A stretch of 64,000 nt of DNA from Paratinospora sagittata. Its lineage: Eukaryota > Streptophyta > Magnoliopsida > Ranunculales > Menispermaceae. The notes beneath the pieces are model-generated. The model was not told where the DNA came from. It did not search any database and worked only from the letters and a program-made list of their open reading frames with translations. Location: NCBI GenBank assembly GCA_035771175.1, contig CM069612.1, positions 26,332,987 through 26,396,986 on the forward strand. The letters run 5' to 3'. Both the position numbers and the translations under genes were made by a program. Shown here piece by piece: positions 58,985 through 64,000 of this stretch. Position 1 is the first letter of the stretch; each line of letters starts with the position of its first letter.

Positions 58985-59636
58985 TTTTTGTCACGCCTGG
59001 GTTGCACACAGTGCCCCTACCCAGGGTGATGAGTACCCCCGCAGGGCGTACTCCAGCCATTATATACCACATAATATTGTCACATCCCAGTACAACCAAT
59101 GGTTCAGTGGCTACTCAAATTGCGAAATCAAACCTTATGAGGTTGTGAGTTCGAATATGGGGGAGGCCTTGCACTATTCATCAGTGAATAGTATGGACAA
59201 ATGATTCCGGGGGTACTAGACGCTGCGGTGTGCTGTGTACTGGGATGTGACAATATTATGTGGTATATAATGGCTGGAGTACGCCCTGCGGGGGCACTCA
59301 TCACCTTGGGTAAGGGGCACTGTGTGCAACCCAGGCGTGACAAAAAGGCCTTATGTATACATAAGGCATACATAAGGCCTTTTTGTCACACCCCATACCG
59401 GCGGTGTGATGGGCACCTCATACCGAGCATACCCCAGCCATTATATACCACATAATATTGTCACATCCCAGTACACAGCACACCGCAATGTCTAGTACCC
59501 CTGAAATCATTTGTACACACTATTCACTCATGAATAGTATAGGGTCTCCCCAGATTCGAACTCACAACCTCATAAGGTATGAGGTGCCCATCACACCACC
59601 GGTACGGGGTGTGACAAAAGTGGTCACACCATACAT
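58985..59636. repeat. Complex of three inverted SINE-like repeat pieces
   Basis: Three pieces of the same family: a minus-oriented 3' part at about 58992-59094 (GTCACGCCTGGG...CATCCCAGTAC), a plus copy at about 59096-59352 (GGTTCAGTGGCTACTC, GTGAGTTCGAATATGG, ending GGCGTGACAAAAAGGCC), and a minus copy at about 59383-59620 (CACACCCCATACC...CAGATTCGAACTCACAACC...GTGTGACAAAA). A palindrome around GCCTTATGTATACATAAGGC lies between the last two. Confidence 0.8.
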
Positions 59637-59644
59637 AACAATAA

Positions 59645-60042
59645 TAACTATTTCAAGTTATAGATCACTTACTTAATATAAGTTAACTGATCAATTAATA
59701 AGTATATTTATCAGCCAATTAGTTTAGTGATTGGATGGTTGGTTAATTGGTTAAAATTTAACCTTTTAACTTTAAATGACAATATTTTATTTGAATTCTA
59801 ATTTTAGTGATTCAAAAGGTGTTGAACAAAAAAAAAAGATCTACACAATTGAGTACCTCTGATAAATTTTATCTACCGGTGAACTATAGTTTAGTAATTG
59901 ACATATAAATTCAAATAACTATAATTTTTTTAATCGAACTCCAATTTGAGTTATTTAAAAGCCGTTAGAAATAAATGAAGAAATGTACAAAATCCTATAC
60001 CTTTGATCACTAGTTGTAGGTCTGGTAACTGTTAAATGCTAA
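59645..60042 (+). repeat. Second copy of the repeat found upstream of pseudogene G
   Basis: A shorter relative of 51835-52470 in the same orientation, with the same order of blocks. Its right end is cut by the copia LTR at 60043. The two copies bracket pseudogene G. Confidence 0.7.
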
Positions 60043-60473
60043 TGTTGGAATTTTATTATATAGTTGGAGATCTTAGATTTTGATAAACATTATCATAATC
60101 AGATTATTATTATCTTGAGTTATCTAATGGGAAAACCCTTAATAATCACCTTAAGATAACTACTATTTGATAGTTATCATATCTCCACCACATTCCAAAA
60201 TAGAGAGAATCAAAGAAATTTGATTCTCTAGAATTTCAATAAATTAAGGGGATGTGAACATGGTAAAACACACGAGAAAATTACAGAGAATTTTCATTGA
60301 GCAGAGAGTGAAGCTTTTAGAGTGGAATACATTGGAACCTGTAAAATTGTGGTCCCAATCACCGTGACAACACTAAACGCGTGGAGCACCCTCGAGACGA
60401 TCTTGGTAAAGTTTCTGCTTTTCTATTTAATTTATTTCGATTTACATGATTTGTATTCGAATAATTTTTTACA
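60043..60473 (+). mobile_element. Copia 5' LTR
   Basis: A 431-bp LTR from TGTTGGAATTTTATTATA to ATAATTTTTTACA, with TG...CA ends. It is followed at once by a primer-binding site. The element runs rightwards and leaves the window. Confidence 0.85.
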
Positions 60474-60487
60474 TTGGTGTCAGATCA
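60474..60487 (+). other. Primer-binding site of the right-hand copia element
   Basis: TTGGTGTCAGATCA follows the LTR directly and resembles the tRNA-Met site TTGGTATCAGAGCA with two changes. Confidence 0.75.
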
Positions 60488-61151
60488 TATATGGGTGTTC
60501 TCGTGTTGATTGATGCTTCAGTGTTATTTTTTTATTAATATATATATATATTTGATATTTTTTTTTAACACAAAGACCAAAGTTTTTTTTTCGGTGATTT
60601 TTTTATATATATAAAAAAGGATGCACACTATTTTTTTCGCACACACACCAAACTCACTGGCCAATGAACATACCCACACGATCTTTGAAGTGAGGTATTT
60701 GAAATGGACCGATTTACATGTCCATAGGTATGCCACAGTGGCGCCAAACCAATCTGTTTTTTTTTTTTTAAATTCTCTCCGGAATCTGGCAGAACCTCCA
60801 GTCGGTGTCACCACCGTCGTGATCGGCGGTCTCCAGAGTTTCGAACGGAACCTTTTTCGGCGCTGATGGGTCAGCGTCGTGGTGGCGCTGTCACCACCAA
60901 GGCGGGCTGCAGTTGCAGAACACCGGGTGGGGAAGATGACCTAGTGGGTGATCCACCCGAACAATTGGGTCGATTCGACCAAGTTGTAAAAAAAAAAAAA
61001 AATGTTGGTCCAGGCCTGGAGCAGACCGACATGGGCCTAACCCAACAGGCTGGATCTGGGCCTGGGCCCAAATCAAGCTTGGACCCAGACCTAGATCCAG
61101 GCCCAGACCTATTTGGGCTGGTTTGACTGGACGATCCAACCGAACCTGTCC
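60488..61151 (+). other. Untranslated leader of the right-hand copia element
   Basis: GC-richer leader, with GATCGGCGG, a GCGTCGTGGTGGCG stretch, an A15 run at about 60987-61001 and a GGCCTGG/CCAGGCC-rich part. Reading frames here (for example 60866-61126, Gly/Pro-rich) have no recognisable domain. Leaders of this composition precede gag in some plant copia lineages. Confidence 0.6.
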
Positions 61152-63240
61152 TGTAACACCCCGTAAATTTAATTAAATACATACGTTGAAGTACGCGTAT
61201 ATCGAGATGTATAATACACATATTTTATACGTATGAGCTAAATATACACGTGATAATACACGTAGTTGATACGTATGCGCTAAATATACGCGTGTATGAG
61301 TAGTAAATAACTAAAATTATGAAATGAAGAGGATACATGTGAATTACATTGATTAATTTATGTGATTGGTTAATTAAAAATGTGGATTTGATTATGATTA
61401 AATGAATTTCATGAAATTTGATGGAGGAGTTAGTTAATAAAGGGAGTCAAGGTACATGGAATCATATATATATATATATATAAATCTAAATAAAAAATAA
61501 AATAATAAAATAAATAATAAAATAATAAAATAAATAAAAAATCCTTCTAGTTGCTTCCAACGTGTGGCAACTAGAAGGAAATAAAAAAAGAAAAAAAAAA
61601 GAAGAAAGAATAAAAAAAAAAGAAATGAAATAGGAAGAAGATGAAGAAGTTGCAGAAGAACAGAGAGGCACGAGAGAAACAGGGAGAAGAAGGAGAAGAA
61701 GAAAAAGGGGAAGCGCGCGATTCGAACGAAATTCGGACCGTCGGTAAGTAATTTTCACGCTTTTTCTTCGTAAAATTACTATCTAAGCTATTCTAGCGGA
61801 GAAATTTTGATTGTGGGAGCCGTTTTACGGCATTTTCAAGAATTGGGGTTTTGGACCCAACGTGAATGAAACTCCGCTAGAATGGTAGAAAATGCTCCCT
61901 GGACTGTTAGAAACCCGAATATGTGGTTAGATTCAATTTTATGATTTTTGGAGCCGTTGGACAATTTTAATACAATTTACATCTTTCGGATGAATAGTAA
62001 AAATAAATGGTAAATAGTAAATAGTGAATAGTAAAAGTGAATAGTAAAAGTAAATGTAAATAGTAAAGTGAATAGTAAGAGTGAATAGTAAAAGTGAATA
62101 GTAAAAAGTGAATAGTAAAAAATGAATAGTCTTGTGAACAGTGAGTTGATATTTTAGTAGCTACCGAAATGGTAAATGATGATTCTCATGATAATCTATG
62201 GTCATTTCAGTGTTTAAATTGAGAGCTTAAGGGCATGGATAAACGCTCTTGAGGAAGCCCTATTGTTGCTCGATTTTAGCAGTTGAATTAGAAAACCCGT
62301 GTAACCACTGTGAGTATAGTTTTCTTGATTTGGTTCTTGTATGGCATTGTACGCATATAAACTGTTTGATTGTACGCATGTGATATTATATATAAGGCAT
62401 TGAGTTTTATGGATCATGTAAACTGATTTTAGCATTGGAGTTTGTAATGATGAGGCTTTGCGATTCCTCATTGTCATTTCGTTAGGTCTGTCCTAACAAG
62501 GGTTGCGATCCTTGAAATGACTGTTAATTGGGTAATGAGATGTTGTGGCTACCTTGTAACGGCCATACAAGGGTTAGACCCGCTCTCGTGCCTTGCGGAG
62601 GAGGGAGATTGTGCATGGTGTTATTGAATTGGGTCATGAGAAGTTGTGTCTACCTTGTACGACCATACAAGGGTTAGACCCGCTCTCTTGCCTTGCGGAG
62701 GAGGGAGATTGTGCATTATGTTATTGAAAATCATGAAATTTATGATGTTGACATGTACAATATATTCATTGAATGATGCACGTGTTGAATAAGTGTTTGA
62801 AATGATTTTAAATGTCATATTTCTATAAATGTATATAATTGCCATCTCAAGAACTATATTCACTGAGCTATTGATTGCTCACCCTATTTCCTCCAATATT
62901 TCAGGTATTGACTCGAAGGGAAATTGAACTTGTCTGGTATGTGTATGTATGCTTGGAGGAAATAGATTATATTTTTGTTATTTTGATATGTATACTTATC
63001 ACACATTATATATGTATTATCATCTAGATGGGATGTGTGGGCATATATTTATATTGGATGAGGAAATGATAATTTGATGTGTGAATGAATGAAATGGTTA
63101 TGGAATTTGATTTGTGGTATATGGGAAAAAAAAATTATTGTACATTTTGGGAAGGTTTGTGAGAATACGTGAAGGCTGACAGTGTATTATATATTGTATA
63201 TGAATATATACAGTGTATATTGTATCATGTTTTCTCAAAA
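61152..63240 (+). mobile_element. LTR-type insertion nested in the copia leader
   Basis: Starts TGTAACACCCCG and follows the solo LTR of pseudogene G to about 63240 (GTGAAGGCTGACAGT...ACAGTGTATA). It has extra parts: (TA)n at about 61466-61482, a GAAGAAG-rich tract at 61630-61720, a tandem array of GTGAATAGTAAAA words at about 61990-62140, and a duplicated ACAAGGGTTAGACCCGCTCT block (two copies, about 62570 and 62668). The right boundary is uncertain and no target duplication was found. Confidence 0.65.
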
Positions 63241-63687
63241 ACACATGAACTGTGACATATGGTTTTTACAAAGATCTTTACATCTGTACGATTACATTCT
63301 TGATATGACTTCAACATGTTGAAAAATATGTAATTGTATGCATGATATGATCTTAACCATTGATTTTTCCATGATTAAAATAATGGAATTGCAACATGAA
63401 TTCGACATTGTTGTAAACAGTGAACTTATTTAGTTTTTCATTCTCTTTCCATCTGTACGGATGATTATTTGGATATTATTGAATGACATGTTTTGCACGA
63501 ATTGTTTAAGTAATGGTTATTTGATTTAGAGAAATAAGTGATGATTGTGAACAAAAGTGACCTTTCGAACCTATTCTCTAAAACTATTTATCATTGACTT
63601 AACTAGAATTTTGCGGCAAACATAAATATGTGTATTAATGGGTGCTAGTATTAATATGTGCTATTAAAATGTCTATATTTTAGAGCT

Positions 63688-64000
63688 ATGACTTCTGCTA
63701 CCAAGAATATTATTGCTGACTTGAATAAGGGAGAAAAGTTGAACGGGGACAACTTCGACATTTGACATCGAAGAGTCCAGTTCATACTAGAAGAGCAAGA
63801 GGCTCTTGAGGCCTTAACCCATACCATGTCTGAACCTGAACGTGGGAACATTGTCCAACATAGGAGAGATTTGGAAGCTTTTCAAAAGTGGAAATGCAAG
63901 AACAGTCTAGTACGCATCACTTTACTAAGTACTATGACAAATGTCTTGATGTCCCAATTTGAGTAGTATGAGACAACCCAAGAGATGTGGACTGCCCTTA
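63688..64000 (+). pseudogene. Copia gag start, broken and cut by the window edge
   Basis: The reading frame starts MTSATKNIIADLNKGEKLNG and goes on with NFDI, a TGA at 63763-63765 in place of the usual Trp, then a UBN2-type gag pattern (FILEEQEALEAL, HTMSEPE, HRRDLEAF, WKCKNSL, ITLLSTM). A second stop (TAG) falls near 63964-63966 in the QYET-like stretch. About 104 codons are visible. It is most simply the gag of the element whose LTR starts at 60043. Confidence 0.8.

Noticed and set aside
60866..61126. Gly/Pro-rich frame with GPGPK-type repeats as a protein
   Set aside because: It sits between a copia primer-binding site and gag; both strands give Pro/Gly frames because the DNA is a GGCC-rich leader.
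61152..63240. The gag at 63688 belonging to the TGTAACACC element
   Set aside because: No primer-binding site is visible after the inner LTR, while the LTR at 60043 has one; the outer assignment is simpler, though not proven.

Overview
The window is nuclear DNA of a flowering plant, probably a eudicot. It is AT-rich, its genes have GT-AG introns, and it carries copia LTR retrotransposons, L1-type LINEs, a hAT transposase relic, SINE-like repeats and solo LTRs. Species cannot be fixed from the sequence. The host gene content is one tandem cluster of CYP72A-type cytochrome P450 genes (the family of secologanin-synthase-like enzymes), all on the + strand.

Seven P450 loci were found, called A to G here. 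B (11621-15374, 518 aa), C (22915-27660, 514 aa), E (39826-43510, 516 aa) and F (45724-49269, 514 aa) read as complete five-exon genes with identical intron phases (1, 0, 2, 0). A (3229-7089), D (36441-38909) and G (52677-57916) are pseudogenes, and an orphan exon 2 fragment lies at 39176-39261. A resembles C and B resembles D in exons, introns and flanks, so an A-B pair was probably duplicated as one block. E and F are a later pair that share their 5' leader.

Layout: 1-2465, decayed copia 3' end closed by an inverted LTR; 3229-7089, pseudogene A split by a solo LTR; 7090-11560, non-coding; 11621-15374, gene B; 17020-21400, a 5'-truncated LINE and a hAT transposase relic; 22300-27660, gene C with duplicated upstream blocks; 29313-31800, a compact LTR retrotransposon on the minus strand without gag or pol, carrying host gene sequence; 31806-36440, non-coding; 36441-38909, pseudogene D with a solo LTR and a SINE-like insertion; 39826-49269, genes E and F separated by a long-TIR DNA element; 50250-51360, LINE relic; 52677-57916, pseudogene G with an LTR in exon 5; 58336-59636, inverted SINE-like repeats; 60043-64000, the 5' end of another copia element with a nested LTR.

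The P450s would act at the ER membrane with NADPH-cytochrome P450 reductase; their substrates cannot be read from sequence. The most unusual object is the retrotransposon at 29313-31800: it has 5-bp target duplications, paired LTRs, primer-binding site and polypurine tract, and its interior is a chimeric reading frame joining its leader to a host-like coiled-coil membrane protein, plus a second host-like coding fragment in the opposite orientation.
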